The notes: generated from the letters alone by a model not told the origin. A DNA stretch of 64,000 nucleotides from Asanoa sp040676615 (GCF_040676615.1 NZ_JBFAPI010000004.1:496001-560000); one strand, 5' to 3'; counted from the stretch's first letter, positions 8,017 through 16,293 are shown. Numbers and translations are program-made.

Positions 8017-8264
8017 TTCGGGCGTTGCCCCCTGCTGTTCGGGCCCAGCCCGGTCCACCCGGGAGTGGCGTACGGCGCAACAAGACCCGAAAGCTCGATT
8101 ACCTGCTGCCCGACGTGCGGGCCGTGGGCGGGGTGCCCTACGCGACGGCCCTGATCGAGCTGGCCCGGAACGGCGAAATCCCCAAGGACTCGCACGTGCT
8201 CTACGCCCACCTCGGCGGGCAGCCGGCCCTCGACGCCCCGTGCCGTCCGAGTGTCGAACAGTGA
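8017..8264 (+). pseudogene. acdS: Remnant of an ACC deaminase gene
   Basis: Three pieces of ACC deaminase are recognisable in order but in different frames. CPLLFGPSPVHP (about 8026-8061) matches the N-terminal FGPTP/SP region. NKTRKLDYLLPDV (about 8078-8116) matches the pyridoxal-phosphate lysine region GGNKTRKLEYL. ALIELARNGEIPKDSHVLYA plus HLGGQPALDA matches the C-terminus. Some 200 central residues are gone, and at least one frameshift separates the first two pieces. GntR/Lrp regulators commonly adjoin acdS, so this and the preceding remnant look like one deleted locus. Confidence 0.72.
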
Positions 8265-8356
8265 CAGGGCGTGCTCCCGTCGTCCACTGTCGGGTTTCGA
8301 ACTCCGCGCCGTCTATGCTCCTGATCCAAAGTGAACGAACCACGGAAGGGGCTCCG

Positions 8357-9160
8357 GTGGCGGACCAGATCGACGACCAGTTGGCCAAGCTGGACACCAG
8401 CGTGGCCCATTCGGCGCGGCTGTGGAACTTCCTGCTGGGCGGCAAGGACAACTTCGCCGCCGACCGGGCGGCGGCCGAGCAGGTGCTCGCGTTCATGCCC
8501 GAACTCGTGCAGTCGGCGCGGTTCAACCGCGAGTTCCTGGGCCGGGCCGTGCGGCACCTGGCCGGCGAGGCCGGCGTTCGCCAGTTCCTCGACATCGGCA
8601 CCGGGCTGCCCACCGCCGACAACACGCACCAGGTCGCGCAGGCCACCGCGCCCGACTCGCGGATCGTCTACGTCGACAACGACCCCATGGTGCTGGTGCA
8701 CGCCCGGGCCCTGCTGACCAGCAGTCCGGAGGGCGCCACCGACTACATCGACGCCGACGTCAGCGACCCGGCGCGGATCCTGGCCGAGGCCGCGCGGACC
8801 CTCGACTTCGACCGGCCCGTCGCCGTGATGCTGCTGGGCATCCTCAACTTCGTGACCGACGACGACCAGGCCCGGGAGATCGTGGCGGCGTTGACCGCCG
8901 CCGTGCCGGCGGGGAGCTACCTGGTCATCTCGCACCCCACCCGGGAGGTCAACCCGGAGGCCGTCGACCGTGCCGTGGCGATGTGGAACGACGGTGGGGC
9001 CGCCCCCATGGCGGTCCGCGACCCCGACGTCATCGCGCGGTTCTTCGACGGCTGGGACCTGATCGAGCCCGGCCTGGTGACCTGCTCGCTCTGGCGGCCG
9101 GACGGCAACGACACGACGCCGGCCTCCGAGTTCGCGGGCGTCGCCCGAAAGGCCGGCTAG
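8357..9160 (+). CDS. DUF574-family SAM-dependent methyltransferase
   Basis: The 267-residue protein starts at GTG 8357 behind CGGAAGGGG; the frame is open further upstream only because it runs through the GntR remnant. It opens IDDQLAKLDTSVAHSARLWN then FLLGGKDNFAADR, the hallmark of the actinomycete SAM methyltransferase family PF04672. The SAM loop is FLDIGTGLPTADNTH near residue 77. These proteins occur in many paralogues in Micromonosporaceae and Streptomyces, and their substrates are unknown. Confidence 0.9.
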   Translation: MADQIDDQLAKLDTSVAHSARLWNFLLGGKDNFAADRAAAEQVLAFMPELVQSARFNREFLGRAVRHLAGEAGVRQFLDIGTGLPTADNTHQVAQATAPDSRIVYVDNDPMVLVHARALLTSSPEGATDYIDADVSDPARILAEAARTLDFDRPVAVMLLGILNFVTDDDQAREIVAALTAAVPAGSYLVISHPTREVNPEAVDRAVAMWNDGGAAPMAVRDPDVIARFFDGWDLIEPGLVTCSLWRPDGNDTTPASEFAGVARKAG

Positions 9161-9232
9161 CCCGCTCTCGCCGGTCGCGGCGGATCCGCCCTGCCACGGG
9201 TTGACCGTCGCCGTCGCCGGTATGGTCCCGTC

Positions 9233-9826
9233 GTGCAGCTAGACGATCTTCTGACACGGCACGCCGCCGCTTGGGCCGGGGCCACCCGGCATCCGTTCCT
9301 GGCCGGGGTCCGCGACGGCACGCTCCCGGCCCCGGCTTTCGCCGCGTGGCTCGTGCAGGACCGCCACTTCGTCGCGGACCTGTTGGCGTTCCAGGCCCGG
9401 CTGCTGGCCCGCGCGCCCCGGCACGCCCAGCCGGTGCTGGCGGCCGGCGCGGTGGCCCTGGTCGACGAGTTGGGCTGGTTCGACGAGCAGGCCGCCGCGC
9501 GTGGGCTCGACCTGACCGCCGCGCCGGCACGGGCCACCCTGGCCTACCGCGACCTGCTCGGCCGGCTCGATGCGGCGCCGGTGCCGGAGGCGCTGCTCGC
9601 GCTGTGGGCGATCGAGCGGACCTACCTCGACGCGTGGGCGTTCGCGGCGCCCGCCGCGCCCGGCTACCGGGAGTTCGTGACGCACTGGACCAACCCGGAT
9701 TTCGCGGGGTACGTGGCGGGGCTGGCCGACGCCGCCCAGCGCGAGGCGTCCGGCGCCGACGAGGTGTTCCTGGCCGTCGTCGCCGCGGAGGTCGCGTTCT
9801 GGGCGTCGACCGGGGCCGCAGCATGA
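9233..9826 (+). CDS. TenA-family protein with Glu in place of the catalytic Cys
   Basis: The 197-residue all-helical protein starts at GTG 9233. It aligns with thiaminase II/TenA: HPFLAGVRDGTLP, a VQDRHFVADLLAFQARLLAR helix, and AAEVAFW with the late glutamate. Where TenA has its catalytic cysteine (TPCMRLY in the neighbour) this copy has LWAIERTYLDAW, with no cysteine and a glutamate nearby, as in the TenA_E subgroup. Its stop overlaps the start of the second TenA (ATGA). A thiamin-salvage or related hydrolase role is inferred. Confidence 0.8.
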   Translation: MQLDDLLTRHAAAWAGATRHPFLAGVRDGTLPAPAFAAWLVQDRHFVADLLAFQARLLARAPRHAQPVLAAGAVALVDELGWFDEQAAARGLDLTAAPARATLAYRDLLGRLDAAPVPEALLALWAIERTYLDAWAFAAPAAPGYREFVTHWTNPDFAGYVAGLADAAQREASGADEVFLAVVAAEVAFWASTGAAA

Positions 9827-10446
9827 GCCTGGCCGCCGCGCTCTGGCGCGCCAACGCCGACCTGGCCTCGGCCGCGCGCAACCACCCCTTCGTCACCGGG
9901 CTCGGCGACGGCAGCCTGCCGCGCGAGGTGTTCGCCGGCTACGTGGCGCAGGACGCGTTCTTCCTGGAGTCGTTCGCCCGCGGCTACGCGCTGGCCATCG
10001 CGCACAGCCCGGACCGGCGAGGCCTGGACGCGTTCGCCGGCCTGCTCGCCGGGGTCCGCGACGAGTTGCGGCTGCACGACGGCTACGCCGGGCGCTGGGG
10101 CATCGACCTGGGTTCGGTGGAACCGCTGCCGGCCACGCTCGCCTACACCGACTTCCTGCTCGCCACCGCGGCGCTGGGCGACCTCGGGCACACCTGCGCG
10201 GCGTTGACGCCGTGCATGCGGCTGTACGCGTACCTCGGCCAGTCGCTGGCCGGTGGCGACGAGCGCTACGCCGACTGGATCCGCACCTACGCCGATCCGG
10301 GGTTCGAGGAACTCGCCGTGACGCTGGAAGGCCTGCTCGACGCCTATGCCGCGGTGGACGACGCCCGCACCGGCGTGGTCTACCGGCGCGCGATGGGGCT
10401 GGAGGTGGCGTTCTTCGAGGCGGCCTACCAGCATGGGAGGAGCTGA
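9823..10446 (+). CDS. tenA: TenA-type aminopyrimidine aminohydrolase (thiaminase II)
   Basis: The 207-residue protein starts at ATG 9823, overlapping the upstream stop. Conserved TenA features are HPFVTGLGDGSLPREVFAGY, the aspartate in VAQDAFFLESFARGYA, the cysteine in ALTPCMRLYAYLG and the glutamate in MGLEVAFFEAA. TenA hydrolyses 4-amino-5-aminomethyl-2-methylpyrimidine from degraded thiamin to the hydroxymethyl form for reuse. No TPP riboswitch was seen upstream, and the downstream cupin and SDR are not thiamin genes. The real substrate could therefore be a related pyrimidine or amine. Confidence 0.82.
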   Translation: MSLAAALWRANADLASAARNHPFVTGLGDGSLPREVFAGYVAQDAFFLESFARGYALAIAHSPDRRGLDAFAGLLAGVRDELRLHDGYAGRWGIDLGSVEPLPATLAYTDFLLATAALGDLGHTCAALTPCMRLYAYLGQSLAGGDERYADWIRTYADPGFEELAVTLEGLLDAYAAVDDARTGVVYRRAMGLEVAFFEAAYQHGRS

Positions 10447-10469
10447 CACCGGCGTTGGGAGCCCGCGCG

Positions 10470-10946
10470 ATGACCGACCGCACCGTCCGCACGCCCAGCG
10501 GCGTGCTCGTACCCGCCGACATCGACCCGTTCCACCGCCGGCTGCACCGGGTGGCGCCGGCCGGCCTGGTCGACCAGACGTCGCAGACGACCGGCATGCG
10601 CCGCCGCGAGGCGATCAGCGGGAAGACGGTCGGGGCCGAGCGGCTGTGGATGGGGCAGACCCACGTGCCGGCGGCGACCGACTCCGGCAACCACCACCAT
10701 GGCGCCTCCGAGACGGCGATCTTCGTGCTCTCCGGCACGCCGGTCTTCGTGTTCCTCGACCTGGAAGGGGACGAGCCGGTCGAGACCCGCGTCGAGACCG
10801 GCCCCGGCGACTACGTGTTCGTCCCGCCGTGGGTGCCACATCGCGAGGAGAACCCGGACCCCGAGACCGAGGCCGTGGTCGTGATCGCCCGCACCACCCA
10901 GGAGGCGATCGTCGTCAACCTCGACGGGCTCGACTGGACTTCCTAG
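10470..10946 (+). CDS. Single-domain cupin protein
   Basis: The protein has 158 residues from ATG 10470, 23 bases after tenA. The cupin metal motif 1 is GNHHHGASETAIFVLSG (two or three His plus Glu), and motif 2 is PGDYVFVPPWVPHREENPD with the final histidine. This is a complete Mn/Zn/Fe-binding set. It is probably a metal-dependent isomerase, dioxygenase or binding protein acting on the same compound as its TenA neighbours. The function is not otherwise recognisable. Confidence 0.8.
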   Translation: MTDRTVRTPSGVLVPADIDPFHRRLHRVAPAGLVDQTSQTTGMRRREAISGKTVGAERLWMGQTHVPAATDSGNHHHGASETAIFVLSGTPVFVFLDLEGDEPVETRVETGPGDYVFVPPWVPHREENPDPETEAVVVIARTTQEAIVVNLDGLDWTS

Positions 10947-10956
10947 TCTGTGGCCC

Positions 10957-11694
10957 ATGAGCCTCGTCGGGAAGATGGCGGTCGTCACGGGCGGGTCGCG
11001 TGGCATCGGCCGTGCCGTGGTCGAGCGGTTGGCGCGCGACGGCGCGACGGTGGTGTTCGGCTACCGCTCCAACGCCGAGGCCGCCGCGGTGGTGGAGAAG
11101 GTGGTCGCCGAGACGGGTGGCACCGCGCACGGTGTGCGGGCGGACCTGGCCGACCCCGGCGGCGTGGCCCAGTTGTTCGCGGGCGCCGGCGAGCACCTCG
11201 ACGGGCTCGACATCCTGGTCAACAACGCCGGTTCGGCGGTGACGCCGATCCTGCTGGCCGACATGACCGACGACGACTACGACTCGCTGATGGCGGTCAA
11301 CGCGCGCTCGGTGTTCCAGGCGCTGCGGCACGCGGCGCGACACATGCGCGACGGCGGCCGGATCGTCAACGTCTCGACGCTCAACACGGTGCTGCCCGAG
11401 GCCGGGCTGGCCAGCTACTGCGGCAGCAAGGGTGCGGTCGAACAGTTCACCGCGGTGGCGGCGCGTGAACTCGGCCCTCGCGGCATCACCGTCAACACGG
11501 TCTCGCCCGGCGCCACCGACACCGACCTCTTGCGCGCGGTCAACCCGCCCGAGGCGCTCGAGGCCGAGGCGGCGCTGACACCGCTGGGGCGGCTCGGGCG
11601 GCCGGCCGACATCGCCGACGTCATCGCGTTCCTGTGCGGACCCGACGGCCGCTGGATGACCGGGCAGAACCTGCGGGCGACCGGCGGGCTCTAG
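10957..11694 (+). CDS. SDR-family oxidoreductase (FabG-like)
   Basis: The protein has 245 residues. The complete classical SDR set is TGGSRGIG, NNAG, the serine region VNVSTLN, the catalytic Y and K in SYCGSKGAV, and PG then TGQNLRATGGL. It is probably NADPH-dependent given RSN after the second strand. It is the last gene of the TenA-TenA-cupin-SDR operon, 10 bases after the cupin. The substrate is unknown. Confidence 0.87.
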   Translation: MSLVGKMAVVTGGSRGIGRAVVERLARDGATVVFGYRSNAEAAAVVEKVVAETGGTAHGVRADLADPGGVAQLFAGAGEHLDGLDILVNNAGSAVTPILLADMTDDDYDSLMAVNARSVFQALRHAARHMRDGGRIVNVSTLNTVLPEAGLASYCGSKGAVEQFTAVAARELGPRGITVNTVSPGATDTDLLRAVNPPEALEAEAALTPLGRLGRPADIADVIAFLCGPDGRWMTGQNLRATGGL

Positions 11695-11709
11695 CCCGGT
11701 GCGCCGGGC
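11694..11709. terminator. Short hairpin between convergent genes
   Basis: GCCCGG-TGCG-CCGGGC overlaps the SDR stop by one base and lies 9 bases from the end of the convergent bicupin gene. A 6-bp GC stem with a 4-base loop is a plausible bidirectional terminator. Confidence 0.45.
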
Positions 11710-11718
11710 GCTGGTCGA

Positions 11719-12753
11719 TCAGGTGTCCCGGGGGTTGGTGCGGCTGACGATGAGCGGGTCCGTCGGGGTGTGAGGGAACGTCGGGAGCTCCCGTTCGGGC
11801 ACGCCGAACGCGGCCGAGAGCACCTCGCGGGTGAAGGCCGACGCGGTCGCGCGGTAGCCGATGTCGGCGGGCATCGGCTGGTCGAAGAAGATCAGAAACT
11901 GGAACCCGTCTTCGCCGAGGGTCTCGATGTGGTGCGGGTAGGCGCGCGGGATGAAGTAGGCCTGACCCGGTTCGAGCACATATTCGTCGAGCGAGCCGTC
12001 GGGCGACAGCACCCGCATCTTGGCATGTCCCTTGTGGACGTAGCCGAGCTCGGCCGTGACCGGATGCCAGTGCGGCTCGCGCATGCCGTCGTCGTGCACG
12101 GCGAGCCTGTACATCGACAGGTCTTCCAGTGCCGCCCAGTACTGCTTGCGGGCCAGCTTCGCCCAACCGTACTCGTAGGACAGTGGTGCCGCCTGTGCCT
12201 CCGCGTCGAACAGGCGGGCGTTGGGCAGGCCGGCGGTGTCCGGGATCCGGGCCGGGCCGTCGCGCCGCACGATCTGCGACGAGTGGTGCCGGTCGAAGGC
12301 GGCGAACGCGTCCGACGGCAGGTCGTAGGTGTTGCCCAGCACGGCGTTGGTCATCGCACTGAAGCTGTCCTGGAGCGAGAAGTGCTCCGGCCGGTCGGTG
12401 CGCAGGGCCGCGATGATCTCGGCGTTGCCGTCGCCGACATTTTCGATGTGGTAGATCGCGCCGGATTCGACGTGATACATCTGGCCGGTCCGCACCACGA
12501 AGCTGGCGAAGCTGTCACCGTTGCCCAGCAACGAGACCAGCACGGTGCCGGCGGCCACGTAGGCGATCTGGTTGGCGTTGACGTTCCACTGTGGCTCCCG
12601 GATCGCGCCGGGCGCGAGCGTGATCCGCTTGAGCGACATCCCGGAGAGGATCGGCAGCGAGCTTGCCGCGAGTTGGCTGATCGTGCCGAACTCGTTCTCG
12701 AAGACGCGCTCGCCGTCGATGAGTGACCCGACGTGCGCCACCTTGCCGGCCAT
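11719..12753 (-). CDS. Bicupin protein, oxalate decarboxylase-like
   Basis: The 344-residue protein has two cupin domains. The second (about 190-330) keeps the metal site EPHWHPVTAELGYV plus YPHHIETL. The first (about 45-130) has lost its histidines (REPQWNVNANQIAYVAAG), so only one metal site is expected. The layout resembles oxalate decarboxylase or germin proteins, in which one domain is catalytic. It is transcribed alone and is divergent from the kinase gene across about 180 bases. Oxalate activity is not certain. Confidence 0.78.
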   Translation of the reverse strand: MAGKVAHVGSLIDGERVFENEFGTISQLAASSLPILSGMSLKRITLAPGAIREPQWNVNANQIAYVAAGTVLVSLLGNGDSFASFVVRTGQMYHVESGAIYHIENVGDGNAEIIAALRTDRPEHFSLQDSFSAMTNAVLGNTYDLPSDAFAAFDRHHSSQIVRRDGPARIPDTAGLPNARLFDAEAQAAPLSYEYGWAKLARKQYWAALEDLSMYRLAVHDDGMREPHWHPVTAELGYVHKGHAKMRVLSPDGSLDEYVLEPGQAYFIPRAYPHHIETLGEDGFQFLIFFDQPMPADIGYRATASAFTREVLSAAFGVPERELPTFPHTPTDPLIVSRTNPRDT

Positions 12754-12937
12754 GGCGACCCTTTCCCCCCGTTTGATGCGTTCAGAGCGTATCCGGTACG
12801 CCGGGGGCGCCGTGCGCTATTCGGTGGCTCCGAGGCGGCGCTTCCGGCGCGGTCAGGCCGCGTCGGGCTCCGGTCCATCACCGGACCATACCCGCGGTGC
12901 GGGGCCTCCCCTTGCGGCAGCTGCGACACTGGGCAGC

Positions 12938-14287
12938 GTGACTAGCCCCGCGCGGATCGGGTCCTACCGCGTCGAACGGCTGCTCGGCACCGGCTCGTTC
13001 GCGATGGTGTGGCTGGGGCATGACCCTTCACTCGACGCGCGGGTCGCGATCAAGGTGCTGGCCGAGAACTGGAGCCACGACCTGCGGGTACGCGAACGAT
13101 TCCTCGACGAGGCCCGCCTGCTGTGGCGGCTCGACGACGAGCGGGTCATCCGGGTCCATTCGCTCGGTGAGCTGCCCGACGGCCGGCCCTACATGGTGAT
13201 GGCGTGGGCCGACGGCGGCAGCCTCCGCGACCGGCTCGCCGCCGGGCCGATCCGGTCGGCCGCCGCCCTGTGGGTCCTGCGGGAGGTCGCCGCGGGCGTC
13301 GCCGTCCTGCACGCCACCGGCATCGTGCACCGCGACCTCACCCCGGGCAACGTGCTGTTCCGGTCGACCGGTGCGCGGGCCGGCCGGCCGGCGGAGCAGG
13401 TCGTCATCGCCGACCTGGGCCTGGCCAAGGCGCTCGCGGCCGCCTCCGGCCTCACGGCGCGGGCCGGCACGCCCGGCTACATGGCGCCCGAACAGGACGA
13501 CCCGCTCGCGGTCGTCGACGCCCGCGCCGACGTCTACGGCCTCGGCCGGCTCGGCGCCCGGCTGCTGACCGTTTCCACCGGTCAACGGGTCCGACTGCGT
13601 GCGGGCGTCCCGCCGGGTGTCGCCGGCGTCCTGCGGCGGGCCACCGCGGTGCGGCCAACCGACCGCTTCCGCGACGCGGCCGCGTTCGCCGCCGCGTTCG
13701 ACGCTGCCACGGGCACGCGAGACCCGTCGGCGCTACGCCGGCGCCGCGGCATCGTCACAGCCGGTGCCGTGCTCGTGGCCACCGGAGTCGCCGCGGGGCT
13801 GTCCGGCGATGCCGGGCCGGCGTGGCCGGCCGAAATCGCGTCGGACCGGAGTGGACGGATCGCGGTCACACTTCCGCCCGGATGGCGCGGCGTGGCCGCG
13901 GACTGGCCGGACCCTTTGACCCCCGCGGGTGGCCGCCAACCGGCGCTGATGGTGTCGCCGGCGCCGGCGGTCTGGCGGACCGACCCCCGGATACCGGGAG
14001 CGTTCGTCGGACTGTCGCGGGCCGACACCACGCCCGCCGCCTACGTCGCCGACCATCCCCACCCACGGTGCGTCGCCGCGCCCACGCGGACCGTCCGTAG
14101 GGCGGGAGTCGACTGGGTGGTTGCGGCGTATTCGGCTTGTCCGGGTCCGAAGGCCACGATCGTGGAGGCGGCGGGTCGCGGTCTGGGCACCGCCGGCCTG
14201 GTCTACGTGCAGGTCGTGCCGCCCGCCGGCGGCGGGCCGGAGTTCGTCGACGCGTTGCTGTCCGGAATCCGGGTGCGGGCTAGCTGA
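12938..14287 (+). CDS. Membrane Ser/Thr protein kinase with extracytoplasmic domain
   Basis: The 449-residue protein starts at GTG 12938, right before SPARIGSYRVERLLG. The kinase domain (about 10-265) has the P-loop GTGSFAMV, the lysine VAIK (39), the catalytic HRDLTPGNV, DLG in place of DFG and MAPEQ. A single membrane segment (GAVLVATGVAAGLS, about 275) is followed by a roughly 150-residue outer domain. That domain contains AVTLPPGWRGVAADWPDP and two cysteines (HPRCVAA, AYSACPG). The 3' end overlaps the convergent lipoprotein gene by 8 bases. It is a PknB-like receptor kinase of unknown ligand, and its neighbours suggest envelope signalling. Confidence 0.9.
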   Translation: MTSPARIGSYRVERLLGTGSFAMVWLGHDPSLDARVAIKVLAENWSHDLRVRERFLDEARLLWRLDDERVIRVHSLGELPDGRPYMVMAWADGGSLRDRLAAGPIRSAAALWVLREVAAGVAVLHATGIVHRDLTPGNVLFRSTGARAGRPAEQVVIADLGLAKALAAASGLTARAGTPGYMAPEQDDPLAVVDARADVYGLGRLGARLLTVSTGQRVRLRAGVPPGVAGVLRRATAVRPTDRFRDAAAFAAAFDAATGTRDPSALRRRRGIVTAGAVLVATGVAAGLSGDAGPAWPAEIASDRSGRIAVTLPPGWRGVAADWPDPLTPAGGRQPALMVSPAPAVWRTDPRIPGAFVGLSRADTTPAAYVADHPHPRCVAAPTRTVRRAGVDWVVAAYSACPGPKATIVEAAGRGLGTAGLVYVQVVPPAGGGPEFVDALLSGIRVRAS

Positions 14288-14798
14288 CCACCACCACCGT
14301 GACGGTGTCGGTCCGCTCGTCGTGCGGAATGGTCACCTCCACCGTCCCCGGCCGCAGGAGGGCGATGTCGACCACCCCCGCCTCGTAGGACCGCGCGACC
14401 AGCGATTCCGGGTCGACGGTGACCAGGCCCGGGCCGATGCCGCGCAGCCGCAGGATCGCACCGGCGCGCAAGCACAACGGTCTTAGCGTTTCGAACTCCG
14501 TCTCCGCGATCGTCAGTTCGTAGACCACCGGTCCGAGGCAGTTGCTCTCCCTGGTTGGCCCCGTCGCCGACGGTGCCGGTGGGTTCCGGTGGATGCGCGG
14601 CGGACGCGGCTGCGGCGGCACGGTCGTGGTGGCCGACGGAAGCGCCCGTTGGGTCGCCGGCGCGGTGGGCGCCGTCGCGGCGGCCGACTCGATGGGCAGC
14701 GGTGCCACCGCGATCTGCGCCGCGCACGCGGCGAGCCCGGCCACCGCCGGCGCCAGCAGCACCGTGCGGATCAGCCGGACCCGGCGACTGGGCGGCAT
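14280..14798 (-). CDS. Lipoprotein with one copy of an unrecognised domain, coupled to ECF sigma
   Basis: The protein has 172 residues from ATG 14798, sharing one base with the sigma factor stop (TGATG), so the two are translationally coupled. The lipobox is LAPAVAGLAACAAQ. A Pro/Thr-rich linker leads to one domain (about 85-172): NCLGPVVYEL, PLCLRAGAILRLRGIGPG, SYEAGVVDIALLRPGTVEVT. The same domain occurs twice in the lipoprotein at 15435. This copy keeps the first cysteine pair but has lost both cysteines of the second. It is not recognised as a known family and could be an extracytoplasmic partner of the sigma factor. Confidence 0.75.
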   Translation of the reverse strand: MPPSRRVRLIRTVLLAPAVAGLAACAAQIAVAPLPIESAAATAPTAPATQRALPSATTTVPPQPRPPRIHRNPPAPSATGPTRESNCLGPVVYELTIAETEFETLRPLCLRAGAILRLRGIGPGLVTVDPESLVARSYEAGVVDIALLRPGTVEVTIPHDERTDTVTVVVVS

Positions 14799-15349
14799 CA
14801 GCGCGGCCCGTCGCTGAGCCGCAGCCGCAGGCGGCGCCGGGCATCGTGGATCCGTGACTTCACGGTCCCCTCCGGTACGTCCTGGAGGCCGGCGACCTCT
14901 CGGTAGCTGAGGCCGATGACATCGCGCAGGGTGACCGCCTCGGCCAGGTCGGGGCTCAGGCATTCGAGCGCGTCGAGCAGGTCGAGCCGGGTCCCGGCGA
15001 CGACGCTGGTCCGCCGCGGGTCAGGGTTGTCGGGCACGGGCCGGCCCGACGCTTCGTTCTGGAAGCGGTGGCGCAGCCGCTGGTACGTGGACCGGGCCCG
15101 GTTGGCGGCGAGTCGGTGCAGCCAGGTGCGGAAGGACGAGCGTCCCTCGAACCGTTCGATGCCGCGGGCGAGCGCGAGCAACGTGTCCTGGCACGCCTCC
15201 TCCGCGTCCTCGCGGTAAGGCAGGAACCGCGCGCACACGCGCAGCACCTCTGGGCCGACGGCGATCAACAACGCGTTCACCGCGGCCGGGTCGCCGGCCG
15301 CGGCGGTGCGCGCCATCGTCTCCAGATCGTCGGTCGCGCGAAAAGCCAT
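14798..15349 (-). CDS. ECF RNA polymerase sigma factor
   Basis: The protein has 183 residues from ATG 15349, which has GAGG about 10 bases upstream; an alternative ATG at 15364 has none. Sigma2 is around ARFLPYREDAEEACQDTLLA and FRTWLHRLAANRARSTYQRL. Sigma4 is LSPDLAEAVTLRDVIGLSYR then EVAGLQDVPEGTVKSRIHDA. No typical zinc-binding or transmembrane anti-sigma gene is adjacent. Instead the downstream coupled gene encodes a lipoprotein, so control may be unusual. Confidence 0.88.
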   Translation of the reverse strand: MAFRATDDLETMARTAAAGDPAAVNALLIAVGPEVLRVCARFLPYREDAEEACQDTLLALARGIERFEGRSSFRTWLHRLAANRARSTYQRLRHRFQNEASGRPVPDNPDPRRTSVVAGTRLDLLDALECLSPDLAEAVTLRDVIGLSYREVAGLQDVPEGTVKSRIHDARRRLRLRLSDGPR

Positions 15350-15434
15350 CGACGGTTGCCTCATGTGGTGAGCATGCGCGCACCGCCCGGGCGCGGAGGC
15401 GTCCGGACGGTGCCAACTTGAGCGGATCATGTGG

Positions 15435-16199
15435 CTATCGGACGACCACGACGGTCAGGGTCCTCGGCGGCGAGTCGCCATGGGTGATCTCGAACGTGAC
15501 GGTCCCGGTGCGCAGCAGACGGCAGTCCCGCACCGCCGCCTCGTAAGAGCACCTGACGGCAGCGGACGGACGCACCACGAAGCCCTCAGGGCCAAGGTTG
15601 GTCACCCGCAGCACCGCGCCGAGCTTCAGGCAGAGCGCCGCCCACGGCGGTCCCCCTTCGGCGGCGTCGATCGGATAGGGCGCGACCGCCGGGCAGGCCG
15701 GCGCCGGCCGCACCGACCCGGACACGATCGTCAGGCTCAGGGTGCGAACCGCGGCGTCGCCACGGGTGATCGTGACGCGGACCTTGCCGGTGTTCACCAG
15801 GCGGCACTCACGGACGCCGGCCTCGTACTGACAGTTCGTCCTGCCCGCCGGGCTGACCGCGAAGCCCTCGGGACCGAGGTGCTCGACACGCAGGACGCCA
15901 CCGACGGCCATGCACAGCGGGCGCCAGGGCGGCCCGTTGTCGGACGCGTCGATCCGGTGGATGACAGCACCGAGACAACCCCTGGCCGGGGGGCGGACGG
16001 GCGCTGGCACGGCGACCCGGGCGGGCCGCGGTGCGACGTCCGGCGATCTCGCCGGCGTCGCCGCCGCCGTGGTCGTGGCGGGGGTCGCCGTGGCTGTCGG
16101 GGGGCGGCCGGTGGGTGTGTTGACGACCGGGGTGCAGGCGGCCGCGGTCATCGCGAGCATGGCGACGGCGGTCAGGCGGGCAACGGACAGGTATCGCAT
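15435..16199 (-). CDS. Lipoprotein with two tandem copies of the same unrecognised domain
   Basis: The 254-residue protein starts at ATG 16199 behind GAAGGAG. The signal peptide ends in a lipobox (LAMTAAAC), followed by a Thr/Pro-rich linker. Two repeats of about 80 residues follow. The first is ARGCLGAVIHRIDASDNGPP ... LGPEGFAVSP ... NCQYEAGVREC. The second is CPAVAPYPIDAAEGGPP ... LGPEGFVVRP ... RCSYEAAVRDC. Each ends in an alternating beta-strand. Four cysteines per repeat suggest two disulfides. The repeats match the single domain of the lipoprotein at 14280. It is probably anchored on the outer face of the membrane; the function is unknown. Confidence 0.8.
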   Translation of the reverse strand: MRYLSVARLTAVAMLAMTAAACTPVVNTPTGRPPTATATPATTTAAATPARSPDVAPRPARVAVPAPVRPPARGCLGAVIHRIDASDNGPPWRPLCMAVGGVLRVEHLGPEGFAVSPAGRTNCQYEAGVRECRLVNTGKVRVTITRGDAAVRTLSLTIVSGSVRPAPACPAVAPYPIDAAEGGPPWAALCLKLGAVLRVTNLGPEGFVVRPSAAVRCSYEAAVRDCRLLRTGTVTFEITHGDSPPRTLTVVVVR

Positions 16200-16214
16200 C
16201 ACAGGGCTCCTTCG

Positions 16215-16238
16215 GAGAGGACGTTTCACCCTGTTAGT
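16215..16238 (-). promoter_or_regulatory. CTAACA-GGGT-CGTCCT element, copy 1
   Basis: On the minus strand, just upstream of the lipoprotein ribosome site, CTAACAGGGT is followed by CGTCCTCT. A similar arrangement (CTAACACAGGGT ... CGTCCTGT) lies directly upstream of the surface protein gene at 16347-16982. The shared block may be a binding site for a common regulator. It does not have normal -35/-10 spacing. Confidence 0.35.
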
Positions 16239-16293
16239 CCGCGCGGCCGGCCCTTTTGTTCGACGCCGGCGGTGCCCGATTCGCGTGCCCGCC

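Noticed and set aside
9161..9232. Possible TPP riboswitch before the tenA-like genes
   Set aside because: No CTGAGA/THI-box pattern or long leader was found in the 72-base gap.
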